Origin: Gigantopelta aegis
Taxonomy: Eukaryota; Mollusca; Gastropoda; Neomphalida; Peltospiridae
Length of the DNA: 64,000 nucleotides
Direction of reading: 5' to 3'
Assembly (NCBI RefSeq): GCF_016097555.1
Contig: NC_054702.1
Coordinates: 66,111,478 to 66,175,477 of the forward strand
The notes under the pieces are model-generated. The model did no database searches. It saw only the letters and a list, made by a program, of their open reading frames with translations, and was not told where the DNA came from. A program made the position numbers and the translations under genes. Positions 35,201 to 45,088 of the stretch are shown piece after piece (positions within the stretch are counted from its first letter, which is position 1; every line of letters starts with the position of its first letter).

Positions 35201-38200
35201 TGGCTTGTATCAGTAAAATAACTGACATATTTGACTTGGAGTAATCCTAACACCAGAATTTCAATATATTGCTAATCATATAATGTGATTACTTGCTTAA
35301 TATTATATAAGTTTCCAAACTGTTAAAGCAGATTTCTTAAGTACTGATCAATGATTATTTTTATAGGCTTCCCAAGACCATGTGTTCAGTGGCTCTGGTG
35401 ACAGAACTGTTATGGTACACAATTTACATGTAAGTTTTTTAAATTCTGTTATTTTTAGTGTAATATCTTCAGTCGTTTCTGTTTTTCTATCTAGTCTATA
35501 CAATAAAGAGACAACAATGCTGTAAACCAGCCTTTTATTTTGTAATACTTATCCTGTCTTCACATTAAAAGTTCAGTCACTGATAGCTTGATCTAACAAT
35601 ATTATTTACATATAGTTAATTTTGATTGGCTTTTGGGAAATTCAGTTTGAAATCAGCATACCGGTAAGTACATTTGCGTTAGTTTTTAAATTCTGTTTTC
35701 ATTGTCAAAGGCTATACAACAGCATGCACAATATACATTCAATACAAAATGATATATATGATTTAACTTTTATTTCAGTATATAGTTGCTGTTTTAACGC
35801 ATACTGTAAACCGTATTAATATTGCGACATGTTTTTTTCGTGAATGTATACCTTAGCACATGTTCGCGACGTGTAAATTTCGCGAACGACCATTGACAGC
35901 TCAAAAAAAAAAGTGGATAAAGACAGCTCACTGTAATTGTTATAAAGTTACTGTCTGTAAATCATTATTCTGTTATCCTACATCAAGCAATTGTGCCTGG
36001 TTCAGAGTCCCTACCCACCTCACCTGTATTACTAACTATTAGAATCACAACTCACAGCTTCAGTTGTTAACTGTTAACACCCTTTGGTAGATAAAACAAT
36101 AAACGATTAGTCGCCATCGATTGAAGTTACATAAAACAATTAACGATTAGTCGCCATCAAGGAGAGCTCGTGTATAGGCTGTGCCTGTTGAGTGAATCTT
36201 TTTGTGAATTTTATTCTCAATAAAATATTTCAAAACAAAACAAATTACTTTAAGCATACTTCAAACTGGAAAATAGTGCGTGCGTATTAATTTCGCGACA
36301 TAAGGTTGGACGCGAACGGCGCGAAATTTATACGCACACATTTTTTTTACGGTTTACAGTACCAAAATGTGTGATTACGCTAAATTGCTTTTGTAGACGG
36401 GTGACTTGGAATGGACATATTCCGACCATAAGGGGATTGTGACCAGTGTGTGGTATTGGAATGACTTGTTGTTCTCTGCAGGATTTGATGGGTTCATTCG
36501 ATGTTTTGATTTAGAGGTATTTCCAGTTTTTATTTTAAATTATAATTGAGCTCTTACTAGTTTACCTAATTTTTAAATATATATCTAAACATTTAAAATT
36601 TAGGAATTGCTTTTAGGAAAATAAGCATTCTTTTAAGTTGGGCTTTAGTGTTGCAGTCAATTTCTGTACAGTAACTTAAACAGCATATATCTTCACCAAA
36701 TCTGCGTTGGTGAATTAATGGTGTCGTAATTTCTTTGTGCGGTGTGTCCGTTGCAAGAATGTTGATTTGGGCACACATCTATTTGAGCTTGCTGCTTAGA
36801 GCAGGTGTAAATGGGGAGGTGGGTGAGGATGAAATCCATTCAAAACATAGCTGAATTATTATTTACCGATTAGCAGTGACAGATCTTTTATATACCCGTT
36901 ACCAAATTTAATTTACTCATAGATCAGTGATTGGTGTATGAAAAAAAAGTTTGGTTTAATGACACCACCAGAGCATATTGATTTATTAACGATCGGCTAT
37001 TGGAGCGCAAATATTTGTTAATTCTGGTTTCTCTCTCTATATCTGTGTGGTTCTTAACCATATGTCTGACGCCATATAACCATAAATAAAATGTGTTGAG
37101 TTCATTGTTAAATAAAAATTTCCTTCCTTCCTTGTTTAATATTAGGAGTGTGTAGACCATTGAGGAAATTGATTTCTTCATGAAAACTTCACCACATTAT
37201 TCACCCTCAATAGCTTAATGATCACTGTGTCACTGTCCAGAAATTGATTTCAGACAAACTACTTTTATATTGCATGTCCATCCATTCTTTTTTCAAAGCC
37301 ATCATATGTGACTTTGTGCTCATATATCATCATTGCTGGCAAACTATCTGTTGTCTAACATTATTGAAATGAAAGTGCAAAAGGTATAAAATCTGTAACT
37401 TATTCTATTTTTCATACATTTACCAAATATTATACACTGATGGTATTAATTATTTCAGAAACGTATCGTAAAGCAGATGTACTATGGTGCTGGGAAAAGT
37501 GCGATCAAGTGCATGGCTGTATATGGTAACAAGGTATGGATTTGGGTTAGGCCAGACATTTTTTATTATATATTTTTCAGGCTAATTCTTACACAAAACA
37601 GTGGTTAAGAATCTGCATAAAAATAAAATTAAAACATGAGGAAATCATAATGTTACATTAATATAAGAGTTGAAATAATTTATACTCCCCATGTAACAGA
37701 ATATGTTACTTATTTCACGTACATAACCTTGCATTCATCAAGTGAAAACAGTGTTCAAAAATGCTAACTTGTTAAAATTTTTATTTAACATGTGCAGTTG
37801 ATAAATTGATGGTATTGGTAGCAATTAAAAAAGTGCACCTTTTTCAAATCTAAATATTCTAAATCGAGAAAATTCATGTCTGTGGACCCATAAAATATAG
37901 AATAATTAAATGTCTGGCCTTGCTGACACTGAAGAAAAAAGATATTCATATAATAATTACTTTTGAGTTTTATTCTTCTTCAAGGGCGGGTTGTAGCCCA
38001 GTGATAAAGCACTCACTCGATGCACGGTCAGTCTGGGATTGATCACTGTTGGTGGGCCTATTTGGCTATTTCTCGTTCCAGTCGGTGCACCACGACTGGT
38101 ATATCAAAGGCTGTGGTATTTACTACCCTGTCTGTGGGATGGTGTATATAAAAGAACCCTTGCTGCTAATCGAAAGGAGTAGCCCATGAAGTGACGACAG

Positions 38201-41200
38201 CAGGTTTTCTCTCTCAATATCTGTGTGGTTCTTAACCATATGTCTGACGCCATATAACTGTAAATAAAATGTGTTGAGTACGTTGTTAAATAAAACATTT
38301 CTTTCTTTCTTTTATTCTTCATTAACTTCCCACTGCTGGATGGACATGCTCCTCCAGCATGTCATTAACCATAATATACGGTTAACATGAATGTTTCACT
38401 CTGTAGGCTATACTTTAGTTCATTTAGATTTTAAGTTGGTAACATGTTGTAAAATCTGTTTCAGCTCTACACTGGTAACCGAAAGGGAGAGGTGGAATGT
38501 GTCAGTCTGGATCTCGACAAGAGCTGGAGTTGCAGAGTAAGTGTGACTTAAATGGACTAAAACTTTTAAATATTATTATAATTATAAAACTCTTCCATAA
38601 AGACCTCACAGAAACATAGATGGAATGTCTTTATTTTTTTAACAGTTCTTTGCCGACAACCTCTCCCCCATCACCTATATTAAAAAACAAAACAATTCTC
38701 AAAATTTTAAGATTTTAACAAAAAGAAAATTGCAAAATGTACGATGTGAATAAATTGCAAATATTTTATTTGCCATTGTTTTCTTATATTTTTAAAGCAA
38801 AATTGTAGAATCAGTTTTTATTGTTAATAACCTCACATATACCGCAGATATTAAAACACAATGTAAACCATTCTTTTACCGAGAAAAAACCTGGGCCATG
38901 TCTTAAACTGGCTATACAATAGATATGACACCATATTGGCTGATTTTATGACTGTATTTTTAATTTTAGAAAATGTATAATATCTCAAATATTTTAGAGA
39001 ATAGGGCAATATTAAAAACTTTAATACAATAAATAATACCGTTGTCATTTAAAAATTAATTAGGATTTTTCATGTGGTCTTTCCATGCATACAAAAAGCA
39101 ATCAAATTATCCTTTTTTTTTATAGTAATTGTAATTGCCAGTTTTCTTGTTTCAGAGTCCAGGCTGCAAATATGTGTTTGGACTGCGAGACCACCTGCTG
39201 CATCACATCATAACAGACCACACGCTGCCCAACACCAAAATGATGAGGTGTCCGTGGAAGGACTGCCCTCGTTGGATCTCCACCGAAAACAACACCAAGG
39301 TGGTTGTAAAATCTTCATAGCATCATTTTAAAGTTTGAATATATACCAGAGTTCGACAAATCCGCTAGCCCGACACCCATGGCTAGTGGTTTTTAAGTTC
39401 AGGCTAGTGAGAAATGCAAAACCACTAGCCCGCACAAACTGCAGTAACATGCTATCTCTACATCGTCACAGTTAAGCGTGCATTGTTTACTTTTCCCTTT
39501 CAAGTTTCTGGCACAGGAAATAAGTCTAATGACATGCGTGCTTTGATTGGTTGGACACGTCACGTGGTAGTTAATCTCGCACATATGTTTTAGGCTAAGA
39601 ACTTGGAAATCACAAATCGCGACGACAGGTTAATCTCAATCAAGTAAACCCCAGCCATACTTTGAATTTCAGTGTTTGTTTTATTTATCTATTGTTTTCT
39701 AATTTAACACTTCGCTGACATGTGGTTATCGGCAATCAGGAAAACAATTTACTTTAATGGTAACCGCATATGCAATGACTCGGCTTGGCCTATTACGTGT
39801 AGCGGTTTGGATAATACATCACAGTTGTCGATACAAGATAATACCTTTTTTGTTCATCAATTAACAACGGATTAGATGTCGCCGTTATATTCTTTTGATA
39901 TCGGTCTAACACGGGATAATGCCCTGTATTTGAGCAATTGGCATCACCGTTCATGGCGACATAAATAGTAGGCCCTAAATATATAACCAACTACCAAATA
40001 CACTGAACCATCTATTACTGTGTGTCACACTGTCGTATCCACATTTAAATTTAATTAGTTTGATAGTGGGTTTAGATGCCAACCATGAGTTTGCTCAATT
40101 ATTTTTCCCCGGGGGAGGGCAAAGCGAAAACGGGACAATGACGATGGATCACACTTGACAAAAGACCAAACATATGACACGACAAAAAACTGAAAGTTAC
40201 AACATGATTTAAAATTTTAAACTCGTAAATGTGTAATGTTACAAAAACATCCAGATTTGGAGGAATTTGGGCTAGTGCTTTATCTTGGTGGGCTAGTGCT
40301 TTATCTTGGTGGGCTAGTTTTATTTTACTGGGCTAGTGCTTTACTCGTAAATGCTTATCTTGGTGGGCTAGTGCTTTATCTTGGTGGGCTAAAATCTTGG
40401 TGGGCTATAAAAATCCAGTTATAATTGTGGCTAGGCTTTATCTTTGGGCTAGTGCTTTATCTTTGGGCTAGTGCTTTTTTGGTGGGCTAGTGCTTTATCT
40501 TGGTGGGCTAGTGGTTTATCTTGATCTAGTGGTGGGCTAGTGGTTTATCTTGGTGGGCTTGGTTTATCTTGATGGGCTAGTGGTTTGATCACAGTGCTTT
40601 ATCCACTAGTGCCTTGGTGTGGTTTAACGACTTTTCTTGGTGGGCTGGTTTATCTTGGTGTCAGTGGTTTACTCTGAGTGGTTTATGTGGGCTACTCTTG
40701 AAAAAAAGTGGTTTATCTTTGGGGAACTCTAATTGGTGGGCTAAGGTATATTGGGCTAGTGGTTTATCTTGGTTTATCTTGGTGGGCTAATGGTTATCTT
40801 ATGAGTGGTTTATCTTGGTGGGCTAGTGAATTATCTTGGTGGGCTAGTGGTTTATCTTGTGCAAACATTACACCTGGTAGTGGTTTTCACAAAGTAGCCC
40901 TGTGGCTAGCGACTTTTCAAAATATTTTTATGGACCAAAAAAAGTTGAAGATAATTTTGAAGGACGATTGAGGTCAGAAGTGAAATTTGAAAGATTGAGG
41001 TCAGAAGTGAAATTTGAAAGATGATGTTTTTGACTAAAAACAAAACAATAACAACTGTATGATCAACAGAATGAAAATGATTGACAGAAGTAATGTTCCA
41101 CAGTGATTAATCAACCTTCCTGGAAATTGTCAAAATCGAGAATGACACCCCACGCACGTGATGCACATGCGAACTATGGAATGTGTTTCAGTGTGCTGAT

Positions 41201-41993
41201 AAACAGACCTGAACGTTCTTTACTAGGATGTCTGTGATCAAAACATATGTTCGGTCTAATAGTTGATATTAACATTAATATTTCTGGTTCCCCATCTTTT
41301 TTTGAGGAGTATATTAATGCATAATGTACAAAACATGTGCAACACAACTTGCATGTTGCAGCAGGGCATTGGCCATATCCTAACCTCACCATTTAAGTGG
41401 TGGCATCATTCTTCATCACACCTCATCTGAGACTAGTTCAAGGGGAGTAATTTTTTTTAGCAATTATTCACTCTCCCGAATATTTTTCACGTTAAAACAA
41501 TCAGTTTGTTTTGTTTAACGACATCACTAGAGCACATTCATTTATTATTGGCTATTGGATGTCAAACATTTGGCAATTCTGACATATAGAGAGGAAACAC
41601 GGACAGGATAGCACATACCATGGCCTTTGATAACCGGTCGCTGGCTGAAACGACAAATAGCCCAATGGGCCTACCAACGGGGATCGATCCCAAACTGACC
41701 ATGCATCAAGCGATTTACCTTTTCACATTGAGGTCTAGGGATCTATTGATAGTGGAAACCTATAAATTTACTGAAACTGTAGTTGTGGGGTTTTTTTTAT
41801 TGGTAGACAGTGTTACAGGATGTTGAGGTGAAATTGCAGCTTTGAATGTCATTACTGTAATAATCACTTATTATTATTTAATTGTTTTCAGGTTGTTGAG
41901 GAGCACTTAAAGAAACACATTGATGACACGGTTATTGTTATTGGAGATGAACCAAATATAGCAACAGTTACCCCTATGATACACAAAGAGTAA
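19161..41993 (+). CDS. ZNF106: Zinc finger protein 106 (ZNF106/ZFP106), complete, 18 coding exons
   Basis: Coding exons with matching phases: 19161-19241, 19920-19978, 20465-20644, 21528-23775, 24302-24389, 24900-25186, 25840-25891, 26818-28963 (donor least certain), 29508-29724, 32902-33036, 33531-33647, 34758-34946, 35367-35429, 36397-36516, 37459-37533, 38465-38536, 39156-39299, 41892-41993. They sum to 2125 codons including the stop; human ZNF106 is about 1880 residues. The order of parts is diagnostic: paired C2H2 fingers at the N terminus (residues about 14-95), a long low-complexity middle, WD40 repeats (about 1740-2045), then two C2H2 fingers (about 2043-2110). Vertebrate ZFP106 is a nuclear RNA-binding protein that binds G-rich repeat RNA and is needed by motor neurons and muscle. 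A 5'UTR acceptor lies at 19128, so at least one non-coding exon is upstream. A poly(A) signal AATAAA is at 42289. Confidence 0.93.
19404..19532 (+). mobile_element. SINE head fragment, family A
   Basis: GGGATGTAGCTTGGTGGTAA (A box) and GGGATCGATCCCC (B box), then the body to CACGACTGGTATATCA, where it stops. It lies in ZNF106 intron 1, after a (TA)n tract at 19373-19391. Confidence 0.75.
20664..21055 (+). repeat. Three tandem 134-bp repeats
   Basis: Copies begin at 20664, 20798 and 20932 with GTTTTTATCACACTGAGCAC and end in a CTGT/CCGTCTGT-rich stretch; the third is shorter. The copies are nearly identical, so the expansion is recent. They begin about 20 bp after ZNF106 exon 3. Confidence 0.85.
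21528..23775 (+). CDS. ZNF106: ZNF106 exon 4: long disordered Arg/Ser/Tyr-rich region
   Basis: A 2.25-kb exon encodes about 749 residues. The open frame begins upstream at 21502, but the exon itself starts at 21528 after the acceptor TTTCTGTTTCTAG; this start joins in phase to exon 3. The sequence is hydrophilic, with repeated ERPP(R)DF motifs near the start (three copies), many NRxx/YRHYGK runs, then S/K/R-rich stretches with basic clusters such as GRKRGRDG and a coiled-coil-like ELREKRQNAQREKEKLL. The exon ends DKNNQ|GTAATAG at 23775; the further open frame (..VIVILPTW) is intron. Such a region fits an RNA-protein granule or splicing-associated protein. Confidence 0.85.
24302..25891 (+). 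CDS. ZNF106: ZNF106 exons 5-7: short linker exons with a coiled coil
   Basis: Three small exons (24302-24389, 24900-25186, 25840-25891) join in phases 0/1, 1/0 and 0/1. Exon 6 holds SQKEEEKQTELESVQMRMGR.., and exon 7 continues LQDEIKSLREERIQLIS. Together they make a heptad-like helix that probably mediates self-association. The acceptors TTGTTACAG and TGATATTTCAG are good. Confidence 0.78.
25310..25512 (-). mobile_element. SINE, family A, short tail, headless
   Basis: Tail GTTTTGTTTAACAACACCAC through GCAGCAAGGGATATTTTATA to GGTGCACTGATTGGAACAAG. Followed by a T/C-rich tract (25556-25640). Confidence 0.75.
26151..26211. repeat. (AT)n microsatellite
   Basis: About 30 uninterrupted AT units directly adjoining the tail of the next SINE. 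Confidence 0.95.
26212..26515 (-). mobile_element. SINE, family D (TAGCTCAGTCGGTTGAG head)
   Basis: Read in complement: head GATTTAGCTCAGTCGGTTGA with box B GATCGAATC, then the common body and short tail. The head differs from families A and B while the body and tail are the same. Confidence 0.82.
26818..28963 (+). CDS. ZNF106: ZNF106 exon 8: second long disordered region
   Basis: About 715 residues, rich in S, T and Q. Near its start is a 15-bp coding tandem repeat giving HQQN(I/T) units (26970-27066). Further on are acidic-serine stretches and a basic cluster KKKRKTKKER (around 28570) that resembles a nuclear localisation signal. Acceptor ATTCTTTCAG|GT. The donor is my least certain junction: AAGCG|GTTTGT at 28963 is the site that keeps phase with the next exon (G|TTGAAGCTA at 29508). 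The open frame continues to 29051, so an alternative end inside the exon is possible. Confidence 0.78.
26970..27066 (+). repeat. 15-bp coding tandem repeat (HQQN-I/T units) in ZNF106 exon 8
   Basis: CATCAGCARAAC followed by ATT or ACT repeats about six times in frame, giving QQNIHQQNTHQQN.. Copies are nearly identical at DNA level, so its length may vary between individuals. Confidence 0.9.
29508..38536 (+). CDS. ZNF106: ZNF106 exons 9-16: WD40 propeller
   Basis: Eight exons encode a run of WD40-like blades: VKLFVSGSSQILRVFDIR, VYLGLASGEVHVVRK, LLCIGAQDATISICD.. with LEGHTKTAFSIK, HVFSGSGDRTVMVHNL, LLFSAGFDGFIRCFDLE and LYTGNRKGEVECVSLDL. GH and (F/V)D signatures recur with about 40-residue spacing, and from exon 10 on the introns are mostly phase 0, falling between strands. 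In ZNF106 this propeller is expected to be a protein-interaction platform near the C terminus. The introns here hold many SINEs and two sizeable DNA elements. Confidence 0.9.
29984..30273 (-). mobile_element. SINE, family C
   Basis: Shares with 30487-30734 and 54021-54225 the blocks TTCAAGCACAGTATCCTGGGC, CAGCTATCTGGGC, CTTACACCTACCCATTGAG and ACCTACCAGCCTGTAG. Head at the right (complement CTGGCCTTGGTTGGACAGTG) is tRNA-like, with an A-box-like TGGTTAAGCCATC. Confidence 0.75.
30487..30734 (-). mobile_element. SINE, family C
   Basis: Second copy in the same ZNF106 intron and orientation, about 200 bp after the first. Ends ACCACCGAGGCCAG-like at the head. Confidence 0.75.
30992..31280 (+). mobile_element. 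SINE, family A, short tail
   Basis: Head CCCAGTGGTAAAGTGCTTGC, box B GGGATCGATCCC, body TATCAAAGGCCGTGGTATGT and tail ending TTAAACAAAAACC. A headless scrap of the same family (opposite strand) is at 30850-30920. Confidence 0.85.
31363..31753 (-). mobile_element. SINE, family B head with long tail
   Basis: Tail AAATGTTTTATTTAACGATG with TATGGCGTCAGACATATGG at the left; family-B head (TACGAACCCAGTACC, GACCGATGGCC) at the right. Target duplication TAGTCTCTCAGAGA at 31349-31362 and 31754-31767. The target was the left end of the next DNA element. Confidence 0.9.
31762..32727. mobile_element. hAT-like element, 966 bp, ends CAGAGATGCCAAC
   Basis: Perfect 13-bp inverted ends CAGAGATGCCAAC / GTTGGCATCTCTG. 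Near both ends TGCTATGC/TGCTACGC-like units recur. No transposase frame. Its left end was split by the SINE above, so its original left flank lies at about 31356. Confidence 0.75.
33836..34078 (+). mobile_element. SINE, family A, short tail, diverged
   Basis: Starts within the B box (TCAATCGATCTCTGTTGGTG) and runs to TCGTTAAACAAAACAAACAA. In the ZNF106 intron after exon 11. Confidence 0.78.
35804..36359. mobile_element. MITE with CTGTAAACCGTA ends, 556 bp, next to ZNF106 exon 14
   Basis: Ends CTGTAAACCGTA / complement CTGTAAACCGTA, each next to TA (Tc1/mariner-type duplication). TTTCGCGA/CGCGAAATT motifs lie behind both ends. In the middle (36090-36165) is a duplicated segment with ACGATTAGTCGCCATC. 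The right end is only 37 bp before exon 14. Confidence 0.82.
36940..37135. repeat. Two SINE tail fragments back to back
   Basis: 36940-37022 is a minus-strand short tail (GGTTTAATGACACCACCAGA); 37023-37135 is a plus-strand long tail (TATCTGTGTGGTTCTTAACC to AATAAAAATTTCC). Neither has a head. Confidence 0.7.
37983..38316 (+). mobile_element. SINE, family A, long tail, full length
   Basis: Head GGGTTGTAGCCCAGTGATAA, box B GGGATTGATCAC, complete body, long tail TGACGCCATATAACTGTAAA and a TTTC-repeat end. In the ZNF106 intron after exon 15. Confidence 0.88.
39156..41993 (+). CDS. ZNF106: ZNF106 exons 17-18: C-terminal C2H2 fingers and stop
   Basis: Exon 17 (39156-39299) encodes CKYVFGLRDHLLHHIITDH, which with the Cys at the end of exon 16 makes a CxxxxC..H..H finger, then CPWKDC, the start of a second finger. 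Its histidines come from exon 18 (EEHLKKHI), so the second finger is split by a 2.6-kb intron holding the GGCTAG repeat array. The stop is TAA at 41991-41993. Confidence 0.87.
39350..40920. repeat. GGCTAG-motif element with an internal 21-bp tandem array
   Basis: The left part (39352-39445) has CAGAGTTCGACAAATCCGCT and GGCTAGTGGTTTTTAAG. The array (about 40255-40860) repeats GGGCTAGTGNTTTATCTTGGT with many deletions. The end part has GTAGCCCTGTGGCTAGCGAC. The array unit looks like an expansion of the element's own GGCTAGTGGTTT motif. It lies in the last ZNF106 intron. Confidence 0.72.
41505..41735 (-). mobile_element. SINE, family A, short tail, internally shortened
   Basis: Tail GTTTGTTTTGTTTAACGACA, then a jump from GAGAGGAAACACGG to ACAGGATAGCACATACC, and the head with GGGATCGATCCC. 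About 160 bp before ZNF106 exon 18. Confidence 0.8.
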
Positions 41994-42288
41994 AGACGGA
42001 ATGGAAAAACAATACCAAATTTATTGGATAATAGCTTTGCTCTAACGTGATATAATGAATGTTAATAACGCTGACAACTTGAGCAAAGAAAATGACAATC
42101 ATACTAGATGTATAACCATTTTAAAAACTGATTTGTTTTTTAATAATACTAGTGGCATTAAAAATATTAATTATTGTAACAATGCATTTATAATAATTAA
42201 CATCAGTTAATATTAAGCTAAGGCACTTGACCTTGATAAGTTATTAGTAGTGTAGAACTAACCATGATGAAACCCTTGTGTATTAATT

Positions 42289-42294
42289 AATAAA
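42289..42294 (+). terminator. ZNF106: Candidate ZNF106 poly(A) signal
   Basis: AATAAA about 300 nt after the ZNF106 stop, in AT-rich DNA with no further coding. It is the first canonical hexamer after the stop that I see, with T-rich sequence within 30 nt downstream. Confidence 0.45.
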
Positions 42295-42593
42295 ATAAGG
42301 AACAAATATTATTTTTATTTTGATGATGAAATGTTGGAAATAATTGTCATCATATATAAAGGTCTATTAAATATTGATATTAACACAATTGTTGGTTATT
42401 TTGTTTTTATTTGCTAAAATGTAGGCAAAAAAACACACACCTGAATCTGGAGGTAATAGTCTGGACCTGAGGCTTAATATTGTCTCGAATTACATGGCAT
42501 GCACCGAGGTAAATTCAAAACATTCTTTGATTTATTCTAAAATGTTAGACTATCCCAAGTTTTTAGCTATTGTCACATTTTCAGTGAATAGAA

Positions 42594-42958
42594 GTTTGTT
42601 TTGTTTAACGACACCACTAGAGCACATTGATTAATTAATCATTGGCTATTAGATGTCAAACATTTGGTAATTTTGACATATAGTCTCGGAGGCAACCTGC
42701 TACATTTTTTTTTTTAATCGTCGCCTATCGGATGTCAAACGTGGTTAATATGACTCATAGTCAACCCGCTACATTTTTCCTAATGCGGCAAGGATCTTTT
42801 ATATGCACTTTTCCACAGACAGGAAAGTACATACCACAGCCTTTGTACAGTTGTGATGCACTGGTTGGAATACTGAATGGATCCACCAAGGTGGTTCGAT
42901 CCTGCGACACAAGCACCTCCAGCAAGAACTCGACCGACTGAACTAAATCCCACCCCTT
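42594..42958 (-). mobile_element. SINE, family D, with duplicated middle
   Basis: Tail GTTTTGTTTAACGACACC; the segment ATTGGCTATTAGATGTCAAAC reappears as GTCGCCTATCGGATGTCAAAC about 80 bp later; family-D head (CGACCGACTGAACTAAATCC) at the right. Just after the ZNF106 3' end. Confidence 0.8.
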
Positions 42959-43544
42959 GGTGAATAGAGCCTTTTTCAATTATTAGTTTAATACATGAAT
43001 TTTCTTGCTAAGATTAATATCTGTACAATTAATGCATTTGTAGAAACTGAATATGAATTGTCTGTTAGTTTGTATGTCACTTTTTTTTCTTCTACCTGCA
43101 AACAGAATATAAATGCTTTAAATTTCAAACTATATATTTAAATGTTTTATTACCCAGATTATTACATATAGTTAGATAAATCCACTCTATATTTTAGTGA
43201 CTTCAAACTTGGGATAGTCTTTTTAATTCAGTGTACTTTTGTATAATTTTGGAAAACTTTAATTCAGTTTACTGTTGTATGCTTATGAAAAATATCTCGC
43301 CTTGGATGTTTATGTTTGTTGGCTACATATACAAATACATATCCTATCACATGACCTCTCATACTTCAAATAACAAGACTGGAAACAAAATGGTTCACCA
43401 GAAGAAAAAAAAAAGACCCGTTTCTGCTTTCAACTTACTTTGCCACATCCTAGTTGTCTCGAACAAAACGTTAAATCCTGGAAAATGTTCATCCAGACAT
43501 TTTAAATAGTATAACCACAGATGTCTAATCATACAAACATCTTA

Positions 43545-43735
43545 CCATTTTGATTTCTTTATGTAATCAAAACTGGACCCTATGTAAACCGGAATTCCTT
43601 CAAAACCAGATAGTTTTTTTTTTTTATGATCACTTTTTAAATATCATTACCAAAACAGAACCTCTCTAAACCGGATACCTTTAAAACTGGTCTTTTTACT
43701 TGGTCCCGTGGGATACTGGTTTGAGGGGTTTCATT
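43545..43735. mobile_element. Pogo/Tigger-like MITE, diverged copy
   Basis: AAACCGGAATTCC, CCTCTCTAAACCGGATACC and GAGGGGTTTCATTATA match the better copy at 48082-48258 in the opposite orientation. The left end is decayed. Confidence 0.65.
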
Positions 43736-43975
43736 ATAGTAACTTTTAGAAGATTTTGCCATTTGGTTTTTGACTTGTAAACCTCTACAGGAATTCATGA
43801 GTGACCGTCACATGAGAAGACTACATGATATATTGCACATTACATTATTAGATATATTAGTAATAACAACAAGCAACAAGCTTTTGTATTCCCTAAATTC
43901 AATGGCTATAACTCTATCCAAAATAGGTAAATCACTATGAAAGAAAACTTGATCTGTAACTACATGAATTTGAGA

Positions 43976-44114
43976 ACAACTAACGAGCTACGAGGAATTA
44001 TGGGTTATCTGTCCCGAGTGAATGAATGTTGTAGACCTAACCCTCTGGCAAGGGCTTTTCAACATTCATTCATGAGGGACAGATCTATAATTCACAACTC
44101 CTCATTGTGAGTTG
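43976..44114. repeat. Long imperfect palindrome (MITE-like)
   Basis: GTGAATGAATGTTG and ATCTGTCCC on the left pair with CAACATTCATTCATG and GGGACAGAT on the right, around a loop of about 28 bases; the arms extend to about 50 bp with mismatches. Confidence 0.7.
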
Positions 44115-44677
44115 GTTATTCTCTTTATTACCCATTGTCACTTTTATGTGTTTTTTGGATATAACAATTCCCATGTGGTCTACAACAAAGCCATCAGCCA
44201 TTACATCATATAATCTTGCGTGATGTAATGTGACATCATAGCATAACAGCTTTCTTTTTACAGCCAAAGTTTACAATACAAAATAATACGACGGGTTGCA
44301 TTAAAAAAAAAAAAAAATCAATGCTATAAAAGCCACTGCTTATGAAAATATACCAATTCATGTGATGAAACGAATGAGTCAAAAACATGTCTGTAGATCG
44401 TATAACATATGTGGAATCGAACTCGTGAATGGAAACATATAAATGAAAGTGAAGTTCCAGCCACGGCAATCAACCAACCAAACATCGTAATTTTTAAGCC
44501 AGCCAATCAGTGGCTGTAAAAGCACTGTGCAGACGTAAAAAAATATTACCCTGTATATATGAGCAATATACAAAATTTCAGCTCAATATCTTAAGGCATT
44601 ATGGAATTTGTTTTTGAAAAACTATGTGGGACAAATTAATGGACAGACAGAAGAATGGAGACAAAACCTATGACTCG

Positions 44678-44700
44678 CCCCCCCCCCCCCCCCCCCCCCC
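44678..44700. repeat. C homopolymer, 23 bases
   Basis: One of several long G or C runs in the window; others are at 6806-6824, 15170-15191, 33288-33306, 48294-48315 and 62066-62082. Confidence 0.95.
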
Positions 44701-44856
44701 ACCCCCAGTTGGTCCAGTACGGGACTAATAATAAATTAAGTATCACAGTGTTCTTAAAGTCAGAGTATACACAGAGCCAGCACTCAACTCCAAATATCTT
44801 CCAGGATTCTTGTTCATTGTCAGTAACTAGCAATCATGACTGGCTGTTTGCATGGT

Positions 44857-44862
44857 TTTATT
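44857..44862 (-). terminator. FBXO6: Candidate FBXO poly(A) signal
   Basis: On the minus strand AATAAA lies about 230 nt after the FBXO stop, in a non-coding AT-rich stretch. Inferred only from the hexamer and its distance. Confidence 0.35.
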
Positions 44863-45088
44863 GCAATGATTTTTACAAGTACATGTATTTTCCACATTTT
44901 AAATTAATTTCTCATTGATACACAACCCGGTTTTGTGCTGCAACTAAACATTGCCCCAGTCATTTTTATTTTCGCCTTCATAATTTCTTATTTTTTCTCT
45001 TGTTGAAAAAACAATAATGACGAATGCTTCATTAGTGGGTATGATTGCAGCAAATGTATTTGTTTTTGATGAGTGGCCCAGTTGAGTG

